Below, piece by piece: positions 47,895-64,000 of a DNA stretch of 64,000 nucleotides; the first letter of the stretch is position 1; each line of letters begins with the position of its first letter. The notes under the pieces are model-generated. The model was given only the letters and a program-made list of their open reading frames with translations. It did not search any database and was not told where the DNA came from. This DNA is from Gigantopelta aegis (lineage: Eukaryota > Mollusca > Gastropoda > Neomphalida > Peltospiridae): positions 32,193-96,192 of the forward strand of contig NW_024533004.1 of assembly GCF_016097555.1 (NCBI RefSeq), written 5' to 3'. The position numbers and the translations under genes were made by a program.

Positions 47895-50184
47895 ATGGTT
47901 AGTGAATCTTTTCACATCATCTAAATATCATAAATAAAATCATCATCTTAATACTTGCTATTGACGTTGCCATCCATATTTTAGGCTAGAGGGCCGAAGA
48001 AGCACTTGAAGAGGCTCAATGCCCCTAAACACTGGATGTTGGACAAGCTATCTGGAAGATATGTAATGAAGCATGTGCTTGTATGGAAAGTTATTTAATG
48101 TGCCTCTTTTTTGTCTAGGCTCCCAGACCATCAACAGGGCCACATAAATTACGTGAATGTATGCCATTGATAGTATTTTTAAGAAATCGTCTCAAATATG
48201 CATTGACTGGTGATGAAGTTAAGAAGATTGTTAAACAGCGCTTAATAAAAGTTGATGGAAAAGTTCGTACTGACACCACTTATCCTGCTGGTTTGATGGG
48301 TAAGGTGTAAACCAGTATCTAGAGTGCTTGTACATAATGACATTGTACTTAAAGTAATGGATAAAGTGTTATGCAAATGAATTATGGAAATTAAAGCATG
48401 ACCACACCTCTCATGCTTTTAATTTCTGTAATATATGAGTAAAAATTAGGCTTATTCTGATTTATTGTACAATTTGGATCAAAACGTTTCATGTTATTAC
48501 TATTAAAGAGATCTGTCTTCAACTACTGATGTCTCCATTTACTTGTCTTTAGCTTGAAACAGAAAAAGAAGTGATGACAGAATTGCTTTGAGACCACGCC
48601 TACCATGATAAACATTGTTCTATAGTTATTATTAATAGCACACTTGATGTTTATGATCAATTAAACCATGGACGCTCCCCATGAAATACCCATTTACAGT
48701 CAAAAATGTGAAGTTATGTCTATAAGCCCAGTGTACGTAGTATACTTTGTACCCAATAGATCACATTTCTCCATTTACATATGGCATTCACAAGTTGACA
48801 AAAATATTTATACTATTGGCTAAACTCTATGCCACGACTAAATGTTTGTTAATGTTACCGGCATTTTTACATGTGTTAGTAGATATTAGCAGGCAAGTAT
48901 AACACATACTAAGATGAGTGCATTATATTACATAGTGACTATCTTTCTCTGTATAGATGTTATTACTATTGAGAAAACTGGAGAACATTTTCGGTTATTG
49001 TATGATGTGAAAGGTCGCTTTTGTGTTCATCGAATTACCCCAGAAGAAGCTAGGGTAAGCTGATGTGAACCTACATTACATGTACAGTTATAATAGTGTT
49101 AGTTAGCCAATGTTTGTGCTATGATGACTGGAATAATCCCAGCTCGCTTTGAGCTCATAGAGTGTTGAAGAGAGACAGTTCCTTCTTGACACTGAGCACT
49201 ATGGCTATTTCTATCGTATCATATACCATGAATAGTCTTAACATTAGACTTGATGGATTTCCTTGAGTAGATGCTACCCTCTAATAATAACTCTTCCTTC
49301 TCTATATGGCATTGAAATTAACACTACCCTCAAATTGATATACTCAGCCAGAAAATAGTTGAAATATGATAAATTTCTTAACAGTCCAAGTTCACAACCG
49401 ATTAATAACATACAACATTAACTTCTTGCTTTGACGTAAAACAATTATCAGTTCTGCTTGAAGTTGCTGTCAAAGCTTTATCTATCATATCTTAGCTAAT
49501 ATATAGAGTTCTAAAGCTACAGTTTATTATAAAGGTTCCGAATCAATTGTTATATTAGTGTCTTTGATTATTTCTCTATGCCCTCAAATAGTAGCCTCCC
49601 CCACTCTAGGACCTTGATTGAAATAGACACTGCGGCTCTTACTTGAGGGAACACTTTACTCCGCATATGAAATAGTATAAATTACAAATAATTTCTACAC
49701 TATGATGTAGTGTGTATGCTGTTACTTTTATTATTTTCTTTTTGTTGTTGTATAGTACAAGCTAGGACGTGGTACGGAGAGTCCAACTTGGTCCCAAAGG
49801 TGTCCCATTTTTGGTAACTCATGATGGCCGAACCATTCGTTATCCAGATCCGTTATATTAAAGTCAATGACACTGTTAGAATTGACATCTCAACTGGCAA
49901 GATCACAGACTTGTTAAGTTTGATGTAGGCAATGTTGTGATGGTTGTAGGCGGGCGAAACTTGGGCCGAGTAGGTGTCATTACACATCGAGAAAAGCATC
50001 ATGGGTCATTTGATATTATCCACATCAAAGATTCAGTAGGAAACACCTTTGCCACACGTCAGACGAATGTGTTTATTATTATTGGTAAGGTACTAAAGCT
50101 ATGATTTCACTACCAAAATCTAAAGGAATTCGATTGACGATCGCTGAAGAAAGAGATCGTCGTTTTACAAGCAAAGGTCTATGA
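47895..50184 (+). CDS. RPS4: 40S ribosomal protein S4 (eS4)
   Basis: Component of the small ribosomal subunit body. Exons: 47895-47897 (ATG only), 47985-48062, 48119-48299, 48957-49054, 49756-50184. They total about 263 codons, the family length. Protein segments: [50 protein letters not shown] (S4 RNA-binding domain), [47 protein letters not shown] (KOW-adjacent), [20 protein letters not shown] and [15 protein letters not shown] with stop TGA at 50182. The last exon carries at least four single-base indels, for example around 49776-49800 and 49850-49865. In an essential single-copy-type gene these are almost certainly consensus errors. Confidence 0.97.
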
Positions 50185-50195
50185 ACTTGTTTTGC

Positions 50196-50201
50196 AATAA
50201 A
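50196..50201 (+). terminator. Polyadenylation signal AATAAA of RPS4
   Basis: Canonical AATAAA 12 nt after the RPS4 stop codon, typical of compact ribosomal-protein 3' UTRs. Confidence 0.7.
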
Positions 50202-50762
50202 CATAAGAGAAGAGTACATTATATGTATGTTTTCCATCTTGTTTTCAAAATTAAAGGTTGTTTTTTGAAAAATGATTTCTTTGATCTGGGGTGGGTGTGA
50301 GATCGAGCTGTCTAATAGTCTGGAAATGTTTGTATTACAGAAGACAGGTGGCATGTACAGTATAGGACCATTTACTGTAGCTTCTACTTTGCCCATAATA
50401 TAAGTACATTGGATGTTAGATTTAATCCATTCATTAGTTATATGCTGACATTGATATTTGTCCCCTAGTACTATGAGGAAAATGACTACTCTTGTGTTTG
50501 TGTCAAGTCAGCAATATTACTGGTATAACATAGCTTATATATATATATGTCCAAATATTGCTATATAAATAATCTTTACCAAAAAATAATATATAATTTT
50601 TCCAGAGACCAATACCAAAAATAACAATATTTTGTTAAAATAATATAATTTATTGTGATTCACATTGATCATTACCAGGTGGTTAGTTCAAGAAAACTGT
50701 GTTCAGTTGAAGTGGGTTGCGTCAAAGTATGGTGGACAACATGAATGTGACTGTGTCTATGT

Positions 50763-54589
<3,827 letters not shown>

Positions 54590-55539
54590 CGTCTCTTCTT
54601 TTGCGAAGAACGGACTGGTAAACCATCTGCTACTCAGATTGGTTTATCATCGAAAGAATGAAACGGAGTCCACACCTTCCTCGGTATATTACATGTTCGG
54701 TTACATCAAAGGAAACCGCAACGTTGAAGTGATGATATAAATGATGCTAATAAAACACAGACTGTTTTTATTAACTTTTGTTATAAATATAAAAGAAATT
54801 AATACACAAATATTAACAAATATTTATGGTTGTTAATGCGTGATAATATAATAATAACATCCTAGATAGTTTGTCATCTATAAAGAAAAAAGTTCAAAAG
54901 ATATTAAAATGACATTTATAACCAATAAAAATAATTAACAAACAGATTATAGTGCAATAACAAAAGCCAAGAAATAAATATCTATTAGTTCAAATGTAAA
55001 ATTTACACGTAAGCAGTGACTTACTAGATAGAGACACTATTGAGGTTTGTTTGTACTCTTCCCCTCTCCACTTTGAGGTGTATTATATACAATAAGCAAC
55101 ATACATGTCCATAGTAATTACTATTAAATTATAAATAAATCATTCTATTCATATGATAGGTGACTTCATAATCAAAACAAAATCTCTCCTTTCAAGGAGA
55201 AGATATAGCAATCACTTTTACAGATCTAACACCCAAAAGACAGTTATGTAGTAACACCGTCTAGGATACCGTAACAATGTGTGAAGCTCATGGTTCATTA
55301 TGAGTGCAAAGAAGAGATTCAGAATACTTTATAAGTTGAAATTGATACAATGACAAATTTTTCAGAACAAAACCACTCAGATAGGAGTACAAGACTTTCA
55401 ATTTAACTACAAATTCTCTCAGCCTTCTGTGATAACACAAACACTTGGCAAATGTAACTACAAATTCTTCCAGCCTTCTGTAAGACACAGAATTTGATCT
55501 GCTTGTCTACATATTTATGAACAAGGGATGCTGTCTTAC

Positions 55540-58500
55540 CTGAGAGAGACTAAGAGCAATAGCTTCAGCTAACTGAAGTTCATCAGGATCAAACAATTAT
55601 TTCTTTGCTAAGATCTTTACTAGCAGCAATAGCTTCTGCTAATTCAATTTGATACTGGTTTCAGGATCAATTTTTTGTTCAGTTTTTTAGTGCTTTCATT
55701 ACGTTTTGGCTTTTGTTCTGGTTCATATGGAGCAAGTGTCAATAGTTCATCAGCTTCACATGAGGGAGATTACCTGTACTACAAAGATAGAGTATCCTTA
55801 TAGAAGAAAACATGTTGTCAACCATCTGTCATAATAGAGATGACTAGTACATAATCCTTGAGGGTAATTCAAATGGGCTTGGTTTTAAAAACACTTTTAA
55901 AAAGCATTTTACTGGTTAGTCCACTTGGAGTAAAGGACTCTTCTTTACATATGTGTGTGCTGGGTGAGTCAGTGACATCCATAGATAAAGGTCAAAGAAC
56001 ATGAATTATGTGCTAGATTTAAATGATTACTAATGGCTTCTGTTAAATACAATTTAGCAAATTGTCTTATAACTTTTAAAATTTTTAGTTTTATAGCATG
56101 GATTTTATGAGTGTATGAGAATGTGGATACACTTTAAAATAAGATGAGGATCATACTAATTTATTTTTTTATACAATTAAGACTATGAATAGAAACAACA
56201 CTAAGATAGACCATGTAGTGGAATATTTTTCAGTAGATTAACTAAAAATCCATTAAAGTTAAAGTTTATTACAATATGATACTCTACAGCTTAAGATCAA
56301 GGTACCTCTAACACACTCAATACCTTTGATACTTACACCCTGGCTGGTCTACAATGTGGTATATAACTATATCAACTTAAAGGTACAATGAGTACAAAAG
56401 ATCCCAAGGTATACTTGATAACACTGGAGTATATAGCCCAAGAGACATTTCTTTGTTTAACTAGACTGTGGTCAATTCATGACTGCAAAAAGAGTACAAT
56501 AATCCTAGAGCTTCACATCAAGGTATTGGGGTTCTCTTTTACATATATATGTTTGTAAGTGGAATGAGTTAAACATGCAATGGTTGCCATAATTATCTTA
56601 GTTCTTTGATGTCGTGTATTTATGATGTAAATTAGTAAAACTATTTTTTATATAGGAAATGATCACTAAACATTCAATTGCTACACTACACATTTTGGCC
56701 ACTTCATCAATCCGTCATCAAAGAGGGTTATAGAAACAAACAAAGAGCTGTACAAAGCTTGACATAACGCAAACACATATGATATCATCTAAATACAAGT
56801 AGCATCTGTCCATTGAAAATGGCCCAAGTTACTACTAATCCAGTTTACAAAGAAATCACAACACTATTAAGAGTGGGTATGGATATTAAGATAAAACAAT
56901 AATAACATTGATCATGTTCTTTGGTCTAACAAAGCAGTTAGAACCGGACTGATAGACAAAGCAAAAAGTGTTGCATGTGCAAGATAGATTGTTCTAGACT
57001 GCATGACTGAAAATTTGGCTGAGAATTTGATTTCATAATTTACATGCCAAAGTGCTTGTTACAATACTGCATATAAAAAATGTAAATAATAGAATTGATT
57101 TAGATAACCTATAGGAATGAATCACTGAGAACCAACCCATCTGTGTGCAGTAACTCACTACTGTTCATTCAGGAAGAGATAATATTATCACACTATTACA
57201 CTACACATGTTGTAGAGTTATATAGTGCGTCACCTTCACTTGTTTAAATGAGCTAAAAATAGTCTAAGATAGTTTCTGATATCAATTCCGGTTCATCCTT
57301 TAATGATATCTAAATTAACCACTTGTGAAAAAATAAGACCAAGTCAAGCATTATGTTAATACATTGGATTATAACTAACTTGGAATCCTAATTTCGTAAT
57401 AGTCAGCCATGAAGTTCATGATTACATATAAATGCTTTCTGAGACTAGGTGTGTGCCGCATAAAATACACACAACTAAACAAACATATTGTAGAGCTACA
57501 TAATCTAAGTCATAACATTATATAGTTGTGTGTCATGACCGTAAATGAAATTGTTTTTGTTTAGCGGGAATAGATCAATCACAATATGGCTTGGAAATCA
57601 ACAAAATCTAACAGAGAAATGTCATCCCCCCACTTAAAGAGCACAAGTATAATTTGAATTTTAAAAACACAGACAGGACTATGTATATGTACAGAAAACA
57701 CTACAAGAATACTTCTAGTATTACATTCTTGAATCCCAGAAACAATATATGTTTTATTGCTAACATTATTGAACTACCATGATTCAGTCAAAGGATATTA
57801 ACTATAAACACAATACTCCCAAACAATTCTCCACCACATCATTACCCACTTGCAAGCATTAAGTATGTAATACTCACCACAAACACCATATACTGAGGGC
57901 GGGGTTTTGGAGTCCCCACAAGAAACAATTCTAATAGTTCCTCAGTCACAACTACACAGGTTTTTCCTTTTGGCTGTTTTCATTCGAGGAGAAGATAAAG
58001 GGTGTGTGTATCTAGGGACCATATTTTTTAGTGCTTCACTGATAAACCTAGAAAAGATACGGGGGGATATTTCATTAAAGAAAGTACACATCTATAATAA
58101 AAAGTGTTTTTGTTGTGTAAAAATGTTTCAGCAATATTAAATTTTTGACTTTGCTTCCAACCAATAATTCACATTTCCTGCTTGATTCAAAAAATTTATG
58201 TACATTAACATAAACTAATTTGGCCAGCTTTAGAAATACATGTATTATAACAATTAAGTCTGTATACATTTATATTTTTGTAAAGATATCCAGAGTACAA
58301 ATCTCTGACAAGACTACAAAGGTACTATTTTCCACATGATTGCACTTTATTTTCTAGGGTTTCTATGTTATATAAAATGACATTTACATGACCCATGGTA
58401 TCTAACATTCTAGGCAAGAACAGTGAATAAATATACCTCTTACTGTACTGATGAGAAGCCACTGTCATCCATATTAGTGGAAGGTTGCTATAGTGAAGGA

Positions 58501-59641
58501 CAAAACTGTTTAAACATCATCTGTCCTTTGACCACAAATTTGCATAGTCAAAACCTAATCATTTACATATGAATAATAGTTTTAGTATTTATTGTCAATG
58601 TCTACAATGTCAGGACACAGCACTAAAACTTGTTGTATTTATAATTATTATGGTCTCAAATACATAACAGTAGTTGTATACTGGTATTCCTGTATTATGG
58701 CCTCATGTATAATATTACTTTCTTCTATTAGGATTGTTTACTAATTTTTTAGTACCTCCATAATACGAGTGTGTATTCAGCTTGAGTTATATCACTACCC
58801 CTAGTAAAGGTTTCTTATCTGCTTCCTCAGAACGATGTGCTATCTCTGCTAATTGAACAGGATTTAAAGTAAGAACCTATATCAAAAGATATAAAGAGAG
58901 AAATATTCCAGTCACATGCAAGGAAGAATTGAGAGTTAGGCTCATGAGACAATGGGGACTGAAATACACTTATAATAATAGCAGTCTTACTACTGTTATT
59001 ATACTGATAGTTGAATATAGGTGTGTTAATTTGCAAAGATAAGGGCCTTTAATAAGTTTATGCATCTCTCTCAACGTTCTCAATGTGAGCAACTGAAGTA
59101 CTAAAGACACCTAATAAGTGATGTATTGGCTAATTGTAGAATGGTAGCGGACTTGATACATGGTTTCCCAAAATGGGAAACCTACTAACACTATAATGAT
59201 GACACCAGATTAATATTGGTAGATATTAATAAACAAAGAATAAGGCACAAGCCAACAGTTATAGCAGTGTGTTTATGTATTCACTATTTATAGTAGGAAC
59301 TACAATAGATTCATTTACGTGACAAAAAGGTAGCAATAGGCAAAATAGGTCAGAGTATTGGTATGGTAAGCCCACATAGAAGCCCACAGAAGGTGAGCCA
59401 ATATATAGTGTAATTGCTGTCAATACAATTTGTGGGGTAGTGACAACAGTATCAATATACCTTTTACAGAAGTTCATCAAATGATCATCCTGTCTCATTT
59501 CTACCATCTTACCTGTAGGAGGATTATTGAGACAGTGCTGTGCACATAATTGACCTTCTGCTATAAAATTAGTACATTAAATAATTCTAAAATATGTTTT
59601 ATGTTGAATAGTTAATACCTTTCATGATATATATCATCCAT
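55540..59641 (-). CDS. ATXN3: Ataxin-3 (Josephin-domain deubiquitinase with two UIMs), 3' end not resolved
   Basis: A ubiquitin protease that trims ubiquitin chains and works with VCP. Exons: 59619-59641 (MDDIYHE), 59513-59560 (GQLCAQHCLNNPP, with the catalytic Cys in LCAQHC), 58799-58876 (LTLNPVQLAEIAHRSEEADK), 58444-58487 (QPSTNMDDSGFSSVQ), 57878-58047 (VISEALK, then ELLELFLVGTPKPRPQYMVF) and 55540-55773 (GNLP, CEADELL, then two UIMs: LAEAIAASKDLS and DPDELQLAEAIALSLSQ). Order and motifs match ataxin-3. The exon 57878-58047 needs shifts and appears about 30 residues short. The expected catalytic His (HWF) and Asn (NLNS) segment was not seen there. Exons after 55540 and the stop codon were not identified. 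A frame ending near 55050 is possible. Confidence 0.85.
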
Positions 59642-59831
59642 TGCCTCCCAGCAAATTATTTTAATGGTGTGGCGGGCTACAGAAATGACCCGCCTTTAGA
59701 CACGGGCAACGCCACTTCTAAACTTATTCAAAGTTCATCAAGTGAGTAGAGTGGAATAAACAAACAAACTGGAAATTTTTTTAAATAAAAAATCGATACA
59801 GTTATAAAATTTTAATCAGCAAGAAACTAAT

Positions 59832-61145
59832 CTAAAGTAAATATAAAACCAGTGTCATTGTGTTTAATAATCGTATAATAACACTAAGTGCCTCAGCCAC
59901 ACTAGCTCTCACAAGAGATGAGGTTATCTTTTAAGAGAAGAACAAGAGCTAAAAAATAGAGAAAGAAAAAAACATTAAATAACATATAAATATAAGAACA
60001 TCGTCTACAATAAAACACACCCACCCACCAGGATTGCATAATGGAAGGAGCACAAAATCTCCCACGAAAATGATTAAATTACCAGCTAGATCTTTTCAGG
60101 AGTTGTGTTATTATATTTAGATTAATACTAGCAAGACTTGCACATGAGCACCAATGAACAATCTTATTTTATTTTTTGCACTGTCCTTCATGCCATGCAT
60201 ACTTGTTGATTATAAGATCTGTCCTATCATGAAACATTCTATACCAGGTTTAGTAACACAAGCTCATGACTGCTCTTCCTGGTAACTTAATCGTTTTGTA
60301 TAATAGATTCAATACTGCTTCATCTTCCATTATTCACTTGGTTTGGGCAATAGGATAGGCAGTACATACGTATTTTTCCACTGGCCTTCTAAAATTTTTG
60401 CACAAAATGTTAAGCATGATAGTCATTGCTACACATACAGAGGATCAACAACTTATTTACGCAGAGTAGCACTATATTATATTACATTTGGGACTGATCT
60501 CTTTAGTACAGTGCATTTCATTGGATGATTACTAACTTATATATATATATTTTCTTTCCTCTTTGTTTTTGTCACAAGTCTAGCATATCAAATTTCTATT
60601 AGTCAATGTTTGAAACTCAGAGAAAAATTAACTGACAATGGAGCCTTTCTTTGTAAACATTGCAGTTTAAATTTGTCATAACATTGAAACTGATGTAACT
60701 CTCTTTATTGATATAAACATCCTTAATGTAATACTTGAGGCATTCATCTTTCTTACCTTCAAACGTGGTTCCTTTGATACTAAATCACGTTTTTTGTCCT
60801 AGGAAGATTTCCCATCATATAACCTTGTTATATTGGGGTAATATGTAATTTTTCCTCTCCCCCACCACAACAATAATTTTTGACATATTTGTGAGCGAGG
60901 CTTGTTTGTATAGTTAATGGTTAGTATGAACTTCAAAGATGTTATGCAACATATTCCATTGATTATATAACTCTTTGCAGATCTATGCAGTTCACACTAA
61001 CTATTGAGTTATCTCACCCTACAAACAAAGCAGCACTACTCTAATTTCAGGCCACCTGGATTTAAAGAATTGCACAGCAGACATGAGATAAAAGTTGACT
61101 TTATCAAGATAATCAATAACCTGAAAATAATAACCAAAATGATTG

Positions 61146-61180
<35 letters not shown>

Positions 61181-63550
61181 CCCTCTCTCTTTCTCCTTGC
61201 TCAAAGTAATAATTACTCACAATAAAGTTTGCACAAGTCATTCAAAAAGTCAGCATAGAGAAGCGATTCTTCAGGTTGAAGGTGTTTCTGAAACTGTTAT
61301 TTATTTTTTTCAGACTTCATTAGAGGCCCTAACTTTTGTAGTGACCGGATTTACTAGCCTAATATAAAACAACAACAAGAAATTACATTAATGTATATAT
61401 TTTGACAAATGTGTTGCATTTTCTCATTACAGGTTATTATCCTACACTAAAGCTAATCTAATTACAAATTTGTAGTTATACAAATTATCATTAGGTGGTG
61501 TGTGGAGTTGTTGTGATTAGGATCAGCATGCACTAAATTGAACAATAGACAAATTTGGCACACTGCCATTCCTGCTTCGTTGCTAGGAGATTGCTCCTAT
61601 GCTCCCTATAACTTACTGGGATAACAACAGTTGGGATCAGCTTCATTAAGATGGGAGTAATAAATAACAAAGTTAGTTTGAATCTGTTCTAGAACCAAAG
61701 GACCTTCAGATGGCCATTTCCAAACCGCGACAGAGTACCAAATAAATTAATGGCAGCCTGATCGACTGAGGCAGTCGGCTAGAGAGAAAGCAAATAGCAT
61801 AATTCAATGTTAGCACAATAGTCACTTGATATGGGAACACAAACTCAACTTCTCTGTACATACACAAAATAGTAACAGAAAGATGGAAGTACATTGTATA
61901 TATATACTGTATAGTTTCAACCATCCATCCATCATCTGCATTCATCCATCTCTCTATCCATCCATTCATCTATCCCCATCTATCTATCCATCCATTTACA
62001 TGATAATCAAATACCTTTTCAAAACAAGGTCTTAGTCCTAAGTGTAATATTAATAAGATTGGTCTGACATGCCTTCATCAATTTTCTAAAAGATACGTGA
62101 CAAACATTCATGGCCTCCATGTGAATCAATTCATCAGGATCTTCACGTAATCCTCACCAGCTAACATAGCACTGCGATACTGTTGTTGAAAACTTTGATA
62201 TCTAAATGAATGAAACGCTATAGTTAATGACTTATGTGTGTTTTATCAGATCATGGCCTAGTAGATCTGATGGTATGAAAGTACAGTATGGTTGTTATCA
62301 GATCAATGGCATAGTCGAATTATGCTAGAAACATGGTACTGGAAAGTACAAATATGGCAGGCACATTTGTGATGGGAATAAAGTTCTTTAAAATGTCATT
62401 GTGATGGCAAACAATTCCTTGTTTAATTCAGTGTTAAACATCGTAAATCAACCAAAATATTATTAAAATTCAATGATTATTATATCACTCTACTAATGTA
62501 TTTATTAGGTATCAGAATGTAACCTTTTTAGTAATTCAAAATGTATCTTGTGAATTTTACACTATTTGTTACGCTGTACAAATGGGATATACAACATATA
62601 ATCTTTTAGACAAAGCATTTTCAAATAATTGGCTTAGCTACAACACATAGCAAAATCAAAGAGTTTAACCTCAACAACTATGTACACCAAGTTAGACCAA
62701 CAGTAATGGAGGTATTCGTTACCGCACTACCTTGTATATCAGCCATATTTCCCAGACCTCTAATACAGTACATTCGTACCATAGAATTGCATTCAACTTG
62801 TCTACCTACGTAGATTGTTCATTAGTGGCTCACTAAATTCAAATGTTTCGCAGTTCAGTGTGGAGAAAGCTATGTAACAGCAAAGTGAGTAAGCCCCACG
62901 ATATTAGAGAATGTACATGTACACAACTACATCACATCATGTACAGTATAATTACTCTCATGGTAAACGATTACAGAAATATAAATATAATAGTGTCTTA
63001 TATTAAAACAGGTATGATTGTGTAGGTATGAGGAAACCACATAATTTAGAGCAGGTCCTCTTGATTCCAAACACAGCTGACATAGCAACATGTGTTGGTG
63101 CGTGCAACATATACATGTTGCTAAGCAACATGTGATATAAAGACGATAGTGTATTAATGTTACTTACTTCAGAGTAGAAGGAGCAACAGGTATTCTTTGA
63201 GGATCATAAATACTGTTGAGGCAAGAGAACTCAAACGATCTACAATAGATTGTATTAAAGATGGCTATCCAGCTGCTACTGCCTTAAGAAGATATTATGA
63301 AAAGTTTTCTATCTCTCTCTCTCTCTCTTTTCGCCTCCTCTCCTCTCTCTCTCTCCTCCACTCTCTCTATCTCACATTGCTAGATGTAAGGCAACATGAG
63401 AGGACAGTGGCTTCTTTTTCTAATAGTGGCCAGCCAGTGTTTTTGTTCATATAATGTAATCATAGTCTCACTCTCCTGTGTGTTCTAGAAGTTTCTTTAA
63501 GGCATTGCTAGCAATATCAAGCATAAGCAAAAGAATGATGTTTTTTAAAA
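59832..63550 (-). CDS. HEAT-repeat-like protein, possibly Maestro/MROH family (5' end unresolved)
   Basis: Exons read on the minus strand: 63472-about 63550 (LLMLDIASNALKKLLEHTGE), 63168-63308 (SIVDRLSSLAST, YDPQRIPVAPSTLK), 62069-62201 (YQSFQQQYRSAMLAGE, EDPDELIHMEAMNVCHVSFR), 61617-61765 (DQAAINLFGTLSRF, EGPLVLEQIQTNFVIYYSHL then NEADPN), 61221-61287 (KHLQPEESLLYADFLNDLCK), 61018-61120 (IDYLDKVNFYLMSAVQFFKS then RWPEIR) and a likely last exon from about 59940 to 59832 (SSLVRASVAEALSVIIRLL). The Trp-Pro-x-(I/L)-Arg motif and alternating amphipathic helices resemble HEAT repeats of the Maestro family. That name is a guess from memory. Many one-base shifts are present. Further 5' exons may lie beyond the window. 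The end is about 190 bp from the ATXN3 start. Confidence 0.45.
61145..61194 (+). repeat. (CT)n microsatellite
   Basis: CT/TCTC tract in an intron of the HEAT-like gene. On the coding (minus) strand it is GA. Confidence 0.9.
61917..61996 (+). repeat. (ATCC)n / ATCT tetranucleotide tract
   Basis: Imperfect CCAT/CTAT tetramers in an intron of the HEAT-like gene. Confidence 0.85.
63309..63376 (+). repeat. (CT)n-rich tract
   Basis: CT dinucleotide tract directly next to the exon 63168-63308. Confidence 0.9.
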
Positions 63551-64000
63551 AGTTGCAGATTTGATACACTGAGTGCATGATTCAATTGAATATGTATTAG
63601 TACATAGATTACTGAATTCAGTATATCCTCAATATCTTAATATTATGGAAGTCGAGTGCCTTATAATAGACATGATTAAGACACATTCCGATAACTGGTT
63701 AAATCTTGTTGTACTCTTATAGGATTTCTGTACTATTTCAGTATCAAGGATATAGGTCTAATATGTAAGGATTTCCTCATGTCCCAAAAACATCTGTTGT
63801 CGTAGATAATATAAGGTTTAATTACTTTGAACGACAGTTGATTTCACTTTTCCTGTCTCCATCAATATAGGCACGACCCGCCCACACATAATAACGCACG
63901 GGTAAAATCTTTTGAAAATAATTCCTTAGTCCTTCTTTTCCTCTTCACTTTGAAAAAGTAGGAGCGGAGCCTACAAAACATAATCAAATAACTGAAATTT
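63551..64000. other. Right edge, nothing certain
   Basis: No clear exon. A GC-richer patch 'ggcacgacccgcccacac' (about 63871-63888) could be part of a promoter, but the 5' end of the HEAT-like gene is not established. Confidence 0.4.

Noticed and set aside
50079..50396. 105-codon minus-strand open frame
   Set aside because: Antisense to the RPS4 end and 3' flank; no domain or splice context.
60343..60528. 61-codon plus-strand open frame
   Set aside because: Lies between exons of the minus-strand HEAT-like gene; no motif or splice support.

Overview
The window is a gene-rich, strongly AT-rich stretch of an animal nuclear genome. Genes are split by many short GT-AG introns, and the set is metazoan: an alanyl-tRNA synthetase, a SPARC-like secreted protein, NIT2 omega-amidase, a full-length DNMT1, ribosomal protein S4 and ataxin-3. 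With the membrane-anchored Death-domain/ankyrin paralogs, compact spacing and short introns, this suggests an early-branching animal. A demosponge is my best guess, but that is inference. I found no bacterial operons, phage, CRISPR arrays or rRNA, and I recognised no tRNA by eye.

Layout: AARS1 (+) fills 1-15339, with its N-terminal exons outside the window and long repeat-filled introns. A SPARC/osteonectin-like gene (-) converges on it at 15483-18733. A repeat-rich spacer follows. Then comes a minus-strand cluster of ankyrin genes: a complete Death-TM-ankyrin gene (21324-22421), an ankyrin fragment (27297-27799) and a larger Death-TM-ankyrin gene (28378-30729). NIT2 (-, 32681-36044) and DNMT1 (-, 36665-47845) follow head to tail. 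DNMT1 and RPS4 (+, 47895-50184) are divergent and share a tiny promoter that holds a perfect NRF1-type palindrome. Beyond RPS4, three minus-strand genes lie head to tail: an unrecognised Cys-containing protein (50763-54589), ataxin-3 (about 55540-59641) and a HEAT-repeat-like, possibly Maestro/MROH-family gene (about 59832-63550 or further).

Almost every coding region, including RPS4 and AARS1, carries single-base insertions or deletions relative to the frame its protein family requires. This looks like uncorrected long-read consensus error rather than mass pseudogenisation. Frames were therefore followed by homology across shifts, and splice sites were read by eye.

Points for a second look: the Death-TM-ankyrin cluster with a four-unit higher-order repeat; a minisatellite that multiplies a 3' splice site; two tiny palindromic MITEs of one family; a hAT-like MITE with matching 8-bp flanks; a dispersed repeat in direct and inverted copies; an ataxin-3 Josephin domain that seems to lack its catalytic His/Asn segment; and a 224-nt poly-C run.
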